Made by a program: the position numbers and the translations under genes. Positions 1-6,433 of a stretch of 35,064 nt of DNA are shown here, piece by piece. The stretch spans positions 1 through 35,064 of the forward strand of contig CALVNS010000026.1 in NCBI GenBank assembly GCA_944349855.1. The letters run 5' to 3'. Under the pieces are notes generated by a model, which was given only the letters and a program-made list of their open reading frames with translations, ran no database searches and was not told where the DNA came from. The stretch comes from an uncultured Eubacteriales bacterium (lineage in GTDB: Bacteria > Bacillota > Clostridia > Christensenellales > Aristaeellaceae). The number at the start of each line of letters is the position of its first letter. Positions within the stretch are counted from its first letter, which is position 1.

Positions 1-330
1 TAGCGTTCTTTTTGCTGCTTGTCAATGCGAATTGCACACTGCTTTGCAAAAACACTCCTTGACAAATCTCGTCTCAGCAAGCAATGCAATCGTTTTACTT
101 TTTGCACTTCGCTTGTTGGGGACACAGTCCCCAATCCCCTGTAATGCAGAGCAAGCTCTGCGGTTGTGCCGGCGAAACCGGCGGATACGCCGATGCCCGA
201 CTACCAAAAAGCCGTCGATTTGCCGAATGGCGCAGGCGTTTCAGCGTTTCGTTTGCAATATATACCCCTGTATAACAAAAGACGATGCCTGGGCAGCATC
301 GCCAAAGACAGCCAAACGGAGGTGGAGACC
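1..330. other. Non-coding, hairpin-rich segment, possibly mobile-element derived
   Basis: No convincing gene was found here. Between 116 and 192 there are successive perfect hairpins: TTGGGGAC/GTCCCCAA (116-134), GCAGAGC/GCTCTGC (146-161), GCCGG/CCGGC (168-182) and CGGCG/CGCCG (179-192). The last two overlap and are therefore alternatives. From memory, similar segments lie beside relaxase genes and transfer origins in clostridial conjugative elements, but no relaxase is visible. The open frames here look like by-products of the repeats. The mobile-element origin is inference. Confidence 0.3.
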
Positions 331-654
331 ATGCGGGTCATCCGATATGACAAGCTGGTCCGTGACAGAATCCCGGAAATCATCAGGGCGTCGGGGAAGT
401 CCTGCGCCACGGAAGTGCTCTCCGATGAAGCGTATCTCAAGATGATTGACGCCAAGCTCGATGAGGAACTGGCTGAGTATCACCAGGAGCAGAACCTGGA
501 AGAACTGGCGGATCTGCTGGAGGTTTTGCGCGCAGCCGTCATCGCCAGAGGGTTTACCCTGGATGAACTTGAGTCCGTGCGCGCACAGAAGGCGGCCAAA
601 CGCGGCGGTTTTGCGCAAAAGATTCTTTTGAAAGAAGTCATTGAAAGCGAATGA
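331..654 (+). CDS. MazG-like / phosphoribosyl-ATP pyrophosphohydrolase-like protein
   Basis: This 107-residue all-alpha protein resembles the small MazG-like nucleotide pyrophosphohydrolases often annotated as phosphoribosyl-ATP pyrophosphohydrolase. Visible signatures are YDKLVRDRIPEII near the N-terminus, the acidic pair in DEELAEY, and EELADLLEVL, which together resemble the ExxE...ExxD metal site of the family. Such enzymes split NTPs or dNTPs to NMP and pyrophosphate. The ATG at 331 is chosen because GGAGGTGG lies just upstream and the family signature starts within a few residues; an earlier in-frame ATG at 166 would add a non-homologous tail. The gene ends just before the nuclease-helicase start, with that gene's ribosome site at the stop, so the two are probably co-transcribed. 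No histidine genes are near, so a role in histidine synthesis is unlikely; nucleotide clean-up or defence is more plausible. Confidence 0.8.
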   Translation: MRVIRYDKLVRDRIPEIIRASGKSCATEVLSDEAYLKMIDAKLDEELAEYHQEQNLEELADLLEVLRAAVIARGFTLDELESVRAQKAAKRGGFAQKILLKEVIESE

Positions 655-667
655 TGGAGGGTGTCCC

Positions 668-2953
668 ATGCCTACGGTCAAAGCGAACAGAAAAGGCAAT
701 AGCAGCGCTGAGGAACGGTTCATAGAGCTGTTCTGCGATGTGTTCGGCCCGGAGCGGGGGCAGTATGTCTACATGCAGTATCCGTTTGTGGACATCTATG
801 GCGGACACCGCACCATCGACTATGCGCTCCATAGCAACGAAGGGCGCATCGCCATCGAGGTAGACGGCAATCAATGGCACCAGCCGGGAATTGTATCAGA
901 GGACAAATACCACGACGATCTGCTCAAGCAGAACAGCCTTGTCTATGAGGGCTGGAAGGTCTACCGCTGGACTTCACGACAAATCGAGAAGACACCCGAG
1001 CGGATCAAGGATGAGTTGATCACGTTTCTGGGCACGTCACCGATGTTCCGGTATATCGAAGATACGTTGCCGCCCCAGCAGGGAAAAGCGTTTGAGCTTC
1101 GCGAACATCAGGAAGCAGCCCTGGCTCAGCTGGAAGCCATGCGCAACGCCCATGAAACCATAGCGCTGCTTTATCACGCCACCGGGACGGGCAAAACGGT
1201 GACAGCTGTCTCCGATGCCAAGCGCTTGGGCAAACGTACCCTGTTCCTCGCCCATACGAAAGAGTTGGTTTACCAGGCCTACAACTGCTTCCGAAATCTC
1301 TGGCCGGAGGTCAGCGTCGGCCGGTATGTGGAGGGATACAGGGAAGCCGATGCGTATGTCGTATGCGGCAGCATCCAGAGCGTGGCAGCGAATATCGGCA
1401 TGTTCGCACCGGATGATTTCGGCTATCTGGTGATTGACGAATGCCATCACGGGACGGCGGAGACTTACAGGAAGATCATGTCGTACTTCAATCCTTCGTT
1501 TACGCTGGGGCTGACGGCCACACCCGAGCGGACCGACGGGGAAGACCTGCTGGATATCTTCAAAAACGTCGCGCACAAGCTGGATCTGAAAACGGCGGTT
1601 GAGCTGGATGCGCTGGTGCCTGTGCGCTGTATCCGCATCGCTACCAACATTGATCTGCGCGATGTGCGCATCAACGGTTTCCAGCACAATGCGCTTGACC
1701 TGGAGAGCAAGATCCAGATTCCCGGGCGCAACCAGCTGATCGTCGATACATATTGCGAGTATGTGAAAAGCAAGCCGACGGTTGTGTTCTGCATGTCGGT
1801 GAGGCACGCGCAGGAAATGGCCCGTCTTTTTCAGGCGAAGGGCATCGACGCGCGCAGCATATCCGGCAGCACCAAACCAGCGGAGCGCAAACGTATCCTC
1901 GAACAATATGAATCCGGGAAAATTCCAGTGCTCTGCGCGTGCGATCTTCTCAACGAAGGCTGGGACAGTCCGCATACGCAGGTGCTGTTTATGGCGCGCC
2001 CCACCATGTCCAAAACCATCTACATGCAGCAGCTGGGACGCGGTATGCGCAAGTCGGAAGGCAAAGATCACCTGATGGTCTTCGACTTTGTAGACAATGC
2101 CAACCTGTTCAACATGCCTTATTCCATGCACCGTCTGCTTAATCTAAGCGAATACCGCCCCGGCGGTCTGGTGCTCGGGAAAAAAGAGAGCATTCGCTGG
2201 GATCATGAAATGTTTGCCAAGGGAGAAAAGCCGGAGGTGCTGATCGATTATCCCGTCCATGTCACCGACATGGAACACGTCGATCTGTTCAACTGGCAGG
2301 AGCAGGCGAAGAACATGGTTTCCCAGATCGAGTTTACCCGTCGCGTCAGCGTTCAGAGCGAAACCATTGAACGGTATATTCGCGAGGGAAAGCTCGTCCC
2401 GGATCTTGAAGTTCCCATCGGCGAGCGCAGAAGTTTCAAGTACTTTTACCCGGAAACCGTCGCCCGGTATGCCAGGGAATACAACTGGAAGCTGATCACA
2501 CCCGCCAACATGAAGGAGATGTTCATGGACATGGTGACTGCCATGACCATGAGCTATTCCTACAAACCCGTCTTTATTCTGGCGTTTCTGGATCACATGG
2601 ATGAGCGTGGGCAGGCCCGCATCGAGGATGTCGTTCAGGAATTCGCATCCTTCTATGAGCATCGGATAGAGCAAGGCAAAGCCGCGGAGAAGCGTCCCTG
2701 CATTTTCACCAAAGGCGGGTACACGGACAAGGATGTGGAACGGCTGATCCTGTCCATGCCTTTCAAGCGGTTTGAGGACATGAACTTCATGCATCACGCC
2801 AGACATCTGGGCATCATACAGATGGGAAAAGCGATTTTCCGGCGGCTTGAAAGCACGGATATCGAAAGAATCAGGGCATGCTGCCGAGCAGCATTGAGGC
2901 AGTACTTTGGGGAGCAGGACGCGGTGAAATCATCCTTTGCACAGGATATTTGA
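668..2953 (+). CDS. Nuclease-helicase fusion: DUF559/VSR-like domain plus SF2 DEAD/DEAH helicase
   Basis: This is a 761-residue multidomain protein. Residues about 10-120 resemble the DUF559/MTES_1575 restriction-endonuclease-like fold: Asp51, then IAIEVDG with Glu64 and Asp66, a following His, and GWKVYRWT. A superfamily 2 helicase core follows: Walker A TGTGKT (172-177), DECHH box (257-261), TAT (283-285), a DLLNEGWDSP segment, and QQLGRGMR (454-461). The C-terminal 290 residues include a helix-turn-helix-like stretch and a SYKPVFILAFLDH segment that I associate with the tails of restriction-type helicases. The ATG at 668 is preferred because GGAGGGTG precedes it; a TTG at 641 overlaps the upstream gene. 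A DNA-targeting defence or repair role is inferred. It forms a pair with the upstream pyrophosphohydrolase. Confidence 0.85.
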   Translation: MPTVKANRKGNSSAEERFIELFCDVFGPERGQYVYMQYPFVDIYGGHRTIDYALHSNEGRIAIEVDGNQWHQPGIVSEDKYHDDLLKQNSLVYEGWKVYRWTSRQIEKTPERIKDELITFLGTSPMFRYIEDTLPPQQGKAFELREHQEAALAQLEAMRNAHETIALLYHATGTGKTVTAVSDAKRLGKRTLFLAHTKELVYQAYNCFRNLWPEVSVGRYVEGYREADAYVVCGSIQSVAANIGMFAPDDFGYLVIDECHHGTAETYRKIMSYFNPSFTLGLTATPERTDGEDLLDIFKNVAHKLDLKTAVELDALVPVRCIRIATNIDLRDVRINGFQHNALDLESKIQIPGRNQLIVDTYCEYVKSKPTVVFCMSVRHAQEMARLFQAKGIDARSISGSTKPAERKRILEQYESGKIPVLCACDLLNEGWDSPHTQVLFMARPTMSKTIYMQQLGRGMRKSEGKDHLMVFDFVDNANLFNMPYSMHRLLNLSEYRPGGLVLGKKESIRWDHEMFAKGEKPEVLIDYPVHVTDMEHVDLFNWQEQAKNMVSQIEFTRRVSVQSETIERYIREGKLVPDLEVPIGERRSFKYFYPETVARYAREYNWKLITPANMKEMFMDMVTAMTMSYSYKPVFILAFLDHMDERGQARIEDVVQEFASFYEHRIEQGKAAEKRPCIFTKGGYTDKDVERLILSMPFKRFEDMNFMHHARHLGIIQMGKAIFRRLESTDIERIRACCRAALRQYFGEQDAVKSSFAQDI

Positions 2954-3157
2954 GCGCACGTTTTGAGTGGAGAGGATATCGTAACCCTTTCTGAAAGCGC
3001 TATTTGCCGCTGGGACTTTCCTCCATGATGGGCCAAGGCTCAGCGAAAAAACGGCTTGACGTACGTTTCGCGGGAAAAGGTAATCCTCTGCTTTCATCAT
3101 TCGCTTGTACCCTGCCTGCTTCAAATGACAGGATGTTCAGGCAGGACACCCGAGCAA
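2954..3157. other. Intergenic region between convergent genes
   Basis: No gene is supported. A hairpin with 8-base arms, CCTGCCTG (3111-3118) and CAGGCAGG (3138-3145), lies before the terminator. A 64-codon minus-strand frame here lacks a ribosome site and recognisable motifs. Confidence 0.4.
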
Positions 3158-3195
3158 ACGGACACTGTGGCCTTGCACCACGGTGTCCGTTTTTA
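3158..3195. terminator. Intrinsic terminator between convergent genes
   Basis: The stem is ACGGACACTGTGG (3158-3170) pairing with 3178-3190, with one G-T wobble, followed by TTTTT on the plus strand. It lies about 200 bases past the helicase stop and 47 bases from the minus-strand stop, so it can serve both. The plus-strand U-tract is the stronger one. Confidence 0.8.
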
Positions 3196-3241
3196 TAGGA
3201 ATTACGTTAGTGCAGCAGCCGTAATTGTTTCAATGCTTCGC

Positions 3242-4315
3242 CTACGGATTGCAGCGCTTGCAGGGAACATACCCTTGCGAGATGGCGCTCTCTCTGGAAT
3301 CAAAGGGCACCCTGTTGCTGTCCTTCATGTCATCGACCGAAGCACAGTTAGCATAATGAAATTTTCCCGTGTTCAGGTTGCCGATATAGGGCGCCGACTG
3401 AGGCGCTGCGGCGGGCATGTCGCCCGGCTGGACCGAAGTGAGCGTATCCGCAGCCAGCCATAGCGCGCTGGCGTCGCAACGCCTTTGCGTTGTGAAGGAG
3501 AGCGTTTCGCCATCGCTGATGCACGTTACCGTTCCCTGCAGGTCCGTGCGGTATAGCGTTGCACCGGCATCCCGCAGACGGCTGAAGACGGTTTCCGTCG
3601 GATGTCCGTAGGCGTTTCCCGCCCCGACGCTGATGACCGCGTAGGATGGCATGACCTCACGCAGAAAGACATAGGACGATGACGTATCCGAGCCATGATG
3701 CCCAACTTTCAACACGTCCGCGCGCAGATCATACCCGGCGTCGATGATGTCGTGTTCCGCATCCCACTGCGCGTCCCCGGCAAAGAGAAAGGCATTTTGC
3801 CCATGCAGAATGCGAACCACAAGGGAGTTGTCATTGGTGTTCTCATAGGTCCGGACAGGCGATAGAAATTCAAGGGTGAGATCGCTAAGCCCCATGCGGT
3901 CTCCCGGGCTGGGCACCGTGATGGGAATGTTCTGCCGGGCTGTATATCTTCGAAACGAGTCAAACGCCTTGCTGTCGTAGCTCGTGACAGAGGAATAGAC
4001 AGAGCCCACGCTGCAGGCCTCAAACGCGCCGGAAAGGCCGCCCACATGATCCTCGTGCGGGTGCGTGGCGATCATGACGTCGATATGCTCAAGGCCCAGC
4101 GTCTGCCTGAGATAGGCGTAGATCAGGCTGCTGTCTGCGCTGTTGCCGCCGTCGATCATGACGGAGACATCGCCGCACTGGAGAATGGCCGCGTCTGCTT
4201 GTCCTACGTCCAGAAAATGCACGGTCAGCAAATCAACCGTGGACGCTGCGCTGCTTCGCCCAACAGATAGGCACAAAGCAATCAGTACCAATAGAACCTT
4301 CCAAAACTTTTGCAT
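3242..4315 (-). CDS. Secreted ComEC/Rec2-like metallo-beta-lactamase-fold protein
   Basis: This 357-residue protein starts with a signal peptide (residues 1-24, hydrophobic VLLVLIALCLSV) and no clear lipobox. The metal-binding motif THPHEDH is at 84-90, preceded by HFLDVGQADA and DGGNSADS, with later FAGDAQWD and KVGHHGSD. These match the stand-alone hydrolase domain of ComEC/Rec2 competence proteins, which can act as nucleases or phosphodiesterases. The last 45 residues form a small Cys/His domain (FHYANC ... PCKRC), of the Ada-like metal-binding type often found at the end of secreted nucleases. The start at 4315 is supported by GGAGGACATC directly before the ATG. It is divergent from the XRE gene at 4567. 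No transmembrane competence domain is present, so extracellular nuclease activity is an inference. Confidence 0.85.
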   Translation of the reverse strand: MQKFWKVLLVLIALCLSVGRSSAASTVDLLTVHFLDVGQADAAILQCGDVSVMIDGGNSADSSLIYAYLRQTLGLEHIDVMIATHPHEDHVGGLSGAFEACSVGSVYSSVTSYDSKAFDSFRRYTARQNIPITVPSPGDRMGLSDLTLEFLSPVRTYENTNDNSLVVRILHGQNAFLFAGDAQWDAEHDIIDAGYDLRADVLKVGHHGSDTSSSYVFLREVMPSYAVISVGAGNAYGHPTETVFSRLRDAGATLYRTDLQGTVTCISDGETLSFTTQRRCDASALWLAADTLTSVQPGDMPAAAPQSAPYIGNLNTGKFHYANCASVDDMKDSNRVPFDSRESAISQGYVPCKRCNP

Positions 4316-4566
4316 GATGTCCTCCTGAAACCACGAAAGGATTCCATACCGTCGCATTGAACAGTATGGCTTGATTGTGCCATCTGCCGGACTGCCCATA
4401 AGAAAATGAGAAAACAGAGGATTCCCTTTGGATTCAAACGGCTTTTCGCCGTTCTGTTTCGTACCGGCTCATCGCTACACGGTATTCTGAAACGGTATTT
4501 TAATCACGATTATATCGTATCATACAGCGTAGCCTAACAGTAAAATGAAGAAAAGGTGGTGAGGCT
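4316..4566. promoter_or_regulatory. Divergent intergenic region with repeats, possible operator
   Basis: This region separates the minus-strand metallo-beta-lactamase-fold gene from the plus-strand XRE gene. It holds a direct repeat, ACGGTATT at 4479-4486 and 4492-4499, and an inverted repeat, ACGAT-N3-ATCGT at 4506-4518. They could bind the adjacent regulator, but no strong promoter hexamers were identified. Confidence 0.3.
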
Positions 4567-4881
4567 TTGGATGTGCTCGAACGTTTGAATGCCCTTTTGA
4601 AGGCGCGTGGCTGGACGCGATACCGCCTTGCCAAGGAAAGCGGTTTAACCGAATCCACGCTGGCAAACATTTTCCAAAGAAATGCTATGCCGTCGCTGGA
4701 CACTTTAGAACGGATTTGCAACGGTTTCGGCATCACGCTGTCCCAGTTTTTTGCACAGGGCAAAATGGTTGAACTCACGCCGGAATTGAGCGAAGTCTTT
4801 GAAAACTGGCGAACGCTGACGCCCGAGCAGAAAGAGGCCATGCTCGTTTTGCTCCATACCTTCAACCATGACAAAGAATGA
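4567..4881 (+). CDS. XRE-family helix-turn-helix regulator
   Basis: A 104-residue protein with one HTH_3/XRE domain in the N-terminal two thirds. The recognition helix region is in LAKESGLTESTLANIF, followed by PSLDTLERICNGFGITLSQFF, the usual fifth-helix pattern. The C-terminal tail (ELSEVFENWRTLTPEQKEAML) is typical of short Bacillota XRE proteins that carry a small helical dimer segment. The TTG at 4567 is chosen because AAGGTGG lies seven bases upstream; a GTG two codons later is possible. The stop codon is inside the following terminator stem, so the gene is monocistronic. It may regulate itself or the divergent secreted protein; this is inferred only from position. Confidence 0.85.
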   Translation: MDVLERLNALLKARGWTRYRLAKESGLTESTLANIFQRNAMPSLDTLERICNGFGITLSQFFAQGKMVELTPELSEVFENWRTLTPEQKEAMLVLLHTFNHDKE

Positions 4882-4914
4882 GGAAGAAGCAGTCCGGCTT
4901 CTTCCTCATTTGTA
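4877..4914 (+). terminator. Intrinsic terminator of XRE gene
   Basis: A perfect 14-base stem, AATGAGGAAGAAGC (4877-4890) with GCTTCTTCCTCATT (4897-4910), and a six-base loop. The T-tract after it is short (TGT), but the A-rich 5' side gives an A/U pairing. The stem overlaps the stop codon of the XRE gene. Confidence 0.75.
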
Positions 4915-5014
4915 TTGATGGATCAAACATGTATGGATCATGGCTGTTTGGGTTCTGAAAAACACCTCCCGATGACCGGCAAGGGCGCAAGCCATCCTGA
5001 AATGCATCCGCGTT

Positions 5015-5049
5015 TTGCTTCCCTTGGCTTACATCCGTATAATACGGAT
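5015..5049 (+). promoter_or_regulatory. Promoter overlapped by a 17-base palindrome (operator)
   Basis: TTGCTT at 5015-5020 and TATAAT at 5038-5043 are 17 bases apart. ATCCGTAT (5033-5040), one central base, and ATACGGAT (5042-5049) form a perfect palindrome covering the -10 element. This is the expected geometry of an autorepressor operator for the XRE gene downstream. A second TATAAT at 5059-5064 lacks a good -35 element. Confidence 0.65.
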
Positions 5050-5124
5050 ATAAACTATTATAATGTGTTTTCTCCGTGGTTACAATGGATTAACATAAAT
5101 TCTTGGAATATCAGAGGGCGCATC

Positions 5125-5493
5125 ATGGAACTTGATTATAAAGCAATCGGCAAGCGGATCAAGATTGCCCGGATCAAGGCTGACCTGACGCAGGAGCGCC
5201 TTGCCGAACGGATCAACATCTCTCCAACGCATCTGAGCAACATTGAAACCGGAACAACCCGCGTCAGCCTGAGCACGATGATCAGCATCGCAAACGCGCT
5301 TTCCGTCACCAGTGACGATCTTCTCTGCGACAGCATTGTCAAGGCAAAAGCACAGTTTGAAAAGGATATTGCGCTGTTGCTGGAGGATTGCGACGAGTAT
5401 GAAATCCGCATCGTAAAGGATATGATTGCGTCCCTGAAGGAGAGCCTGCGCAGGGATGCCGGTCTCCGCGCGGCCGGCAGGAATGCTGATTAA
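5125..5493 (+). CDS. XRE-family transcriptional regulator
   Basis: A 122-residue regulator with an XRE domain: IGKRIKIARIKADLTQERLAE, then SPTHLSNIETGTTRVSLSTM and IANALSVTSDDLL. This is the standard five-helix layout at residues about 6-66. The C-terminal part (KDIALLLEDCDEYEIRIVKDMIASL) is a conserved helical extension of Clostridia XRE proteins. The ATG at 5125 is chosen because a GAGGG lies just upstream and the domain begins directly after it; the frame is open further upstream without homology. A promoter with a palindrome sits about 80 bases upstream, suggesting autoregulation. No target gene follows, because the next stretch holds only a decayed SLOG remnant on the other strand. Confidence 0.88.
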   Translation: MELDYKAIGKRIKIARIKADLTQERLAERINISPTHLSNIETGTTRVSLSTMISIANALSVTSDDLLCDSIVKAKAQFEKDIALLLEDCDEYEIRIVKDMIASLKESLRRDAGLRAAGRNAD

Positions 5494-5701
5494 AATGTTT
5501 TCTTGTAACCCGATTGCACAAGCACCAGTTGCCTGAGCCTTTCAGACAGCCGGCGCTGTTTTCTTTTCCTCAACACAGAATAGGTCCGCATCATCAACTG
5601 TCCCCGGCCCCTTTCGCATCCCCGTCCCTTGGCCTTGCCGGTATTTTGCGCCGGTTCCGCCTGAATGCCCAATACCAGGCAACCGGGACTGTGCTGGTAA
5701 A
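5494..5701. other. Intergenic stretch without a supported gene
   Basis: Frames on both strands are open but no ribosome site or family motif supports a gene. The minus-strand reading is the frame continuing out of the SLOG remnant into unrelated sequence. A 21-base segment at 5671-5691 recurs at 6246-6266 with two mismatches. Confidence 0.3.
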
Positions 5702-5833
5702 TTTTATTTCCTTGACTGTCGATGCCGCAAGGCGGTCAAATCCACCGTAGTGACCGACGATAAACTCCATGACGCCATACGCCACAATGTGCCGATGGCA
5801 AGGCAGCGCTTCATGTCTATTCCATACTTCCAA
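5702..5833 (-). pseudogene. Remnant of a SLOG-family (DUF1273-like) gene
   Basis: On the minus strand this short stretch reads HRHIVAYGVMEFIVGHYGG followed by FDRLAASTVKEIK. From memory this matches the core of SLOG/DUF1273-like proteins of Clostridia, where a FxVGxxGxFD nucleotide-binding loop follows a helix of this kind. The N-terminal FFGHR or CFTGHR strand and the whole C-terminal half are missing, and no ribosome site precedes it. It is therefore a truncated fragment. An intact but divergent SLOG protein is encoded at 8631. The family call is from motif memory. Confidence 0.5.
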
Positions 5834-5868
5834 CCCTTTTGAGTTATTTTAACTCAAAAGGGTTAATC
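5833..5868 (+). promoter_or_regulatory. 15-base perfect inverted repeat at a promoter
   Basis: AACCCTTTTGAGTTA (5833-5847) and its exact complement (5851-5865) are separated by TTT. A weak promoter, TTGAGT (5840-5845) with a 17-base spacer and GTTAAT (5863-5868), overlaps both arms. It lies 50 bases before the XRE gene at 5918, so it is probably its operator. There is no T-tract after it, which argues against a terminator on the plus strand. Confidence 0.6.
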
Positions 5869-5917
5869 TTTTTAAGAGGAACCGGGTATCATCGTCAGTA
5901 AAAAAGAGGTGAACCCC

Positions 5918-6160
5918 ATGAACATCGGCGAAGCCGTCAAGGAACGCATCCTGGAACTGTGCCGGGAGCGTGACATTTCCATCAATAGGCTCTGCAGCAT
6001 GAGCGGTGTGACCCAGTCCACAGTCAACAACATCATCAGCGGACGCAACCGCAGCGCCACGGTCTCTACCATCAAGAAACTCTGCGATGGGCTGGGGATC
6101 ACCATGGAGGACTTCTTCCATTCTCCGTTATTCTGGAATTTGGAACAGGAAATTCAATAG
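5918..6160 (+). CDS. Small XRE-family regulator
   Basis: This 80-residue protein consists of almost nothing but an XRE domain: ERILELCRERDISINRLCSM, then SGVTQSTVNNIISGRNRSAT, and IKKLCDGLGITMEDFF. This subtype, ending in an EDFF-like motif, is common in Bacillota and usually acts as a repressor of nearby genes. The ATG at 5918 follows AGAGGTGA at five bases. A GTG at 5909 is embedded in that ribosome site and is rejected. The perfect inverted repeat at 5833-5865 sits just upstream and is the likely binding site. No partner gene is evident; the dipeptidase starts 273 bases downstream. Confidence 0.88.
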   Translation: MNIGEAVKERILELCRERDISINRLCSMSGVTQSTVNNIISGRNRSATVSTIKKLCDGLGITMEDFFHSPLFWNLEQEIQ

Positions 6161-6433
6161 CGACAACCCTTCTGCATCCATACCCAACAGACAGGCGTGC
6201 AGGCGGGTTTTTTATCTGCGGCGATACAGGTTATGGAGGATCACAAATACCGGCCAACCGGGACTGGAAATCGCCCCGGGCCTGTGCTATGATAAATGCG
6301 TTGCATGAAAAGGGAGGAACCGCCTTTGCGGCAATTCCCTTTGGTTTTCAATCCCTTTGCGATGCAGAGGGAAATAAACTGCACGCCATCATAAAAAAAA
6401 AACGCTCGTGTGCAAAAGAGAAAGGAGACCCCT
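6161..6433 (+). other. Intergenic leader region of the dipeptidase gene
   Basis: No gene was found. A long imperfect hairpin lies at 6309-6342: outer arms AAAGGGA and TCCCTTT, inner arms CCGC and GCGG. A possible -10, TATGAT, is near 6288, without a clear -35. The hairpin lies between that possible promoter and the dipeptidase ribosome site, so it may be in the transcript leader. Confidence 0.35.

Noticed and set aside
2930-3124. 64-codon minus-strand frame after the helicase gene
   Set aside because: It overlaps the end of the helicase gene, has no ribosome site and shows no recognisable motif.
5514-5750. 78-codon plus-strand frame in the gap after the second XRE gene
   Set aside because: It is antisense to the SLOG remnant and has no ribosome site; its openness follows from the other strand's coding past.
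5671-6266. 21-base imperfect direct repeat (5671-5691 and 6246-6266, 19 of 21 bases equal) flanking the XRE gene at 5918
   Set aside because: In a window of this size such a match can arise by chance, and no other element-like features accompany it.
6269-6345. Hairpin at 6309-6342 as a riboswitch
   Set aside because: It does not match any riboswitch consensus I know and is only a plain imperfect stem.
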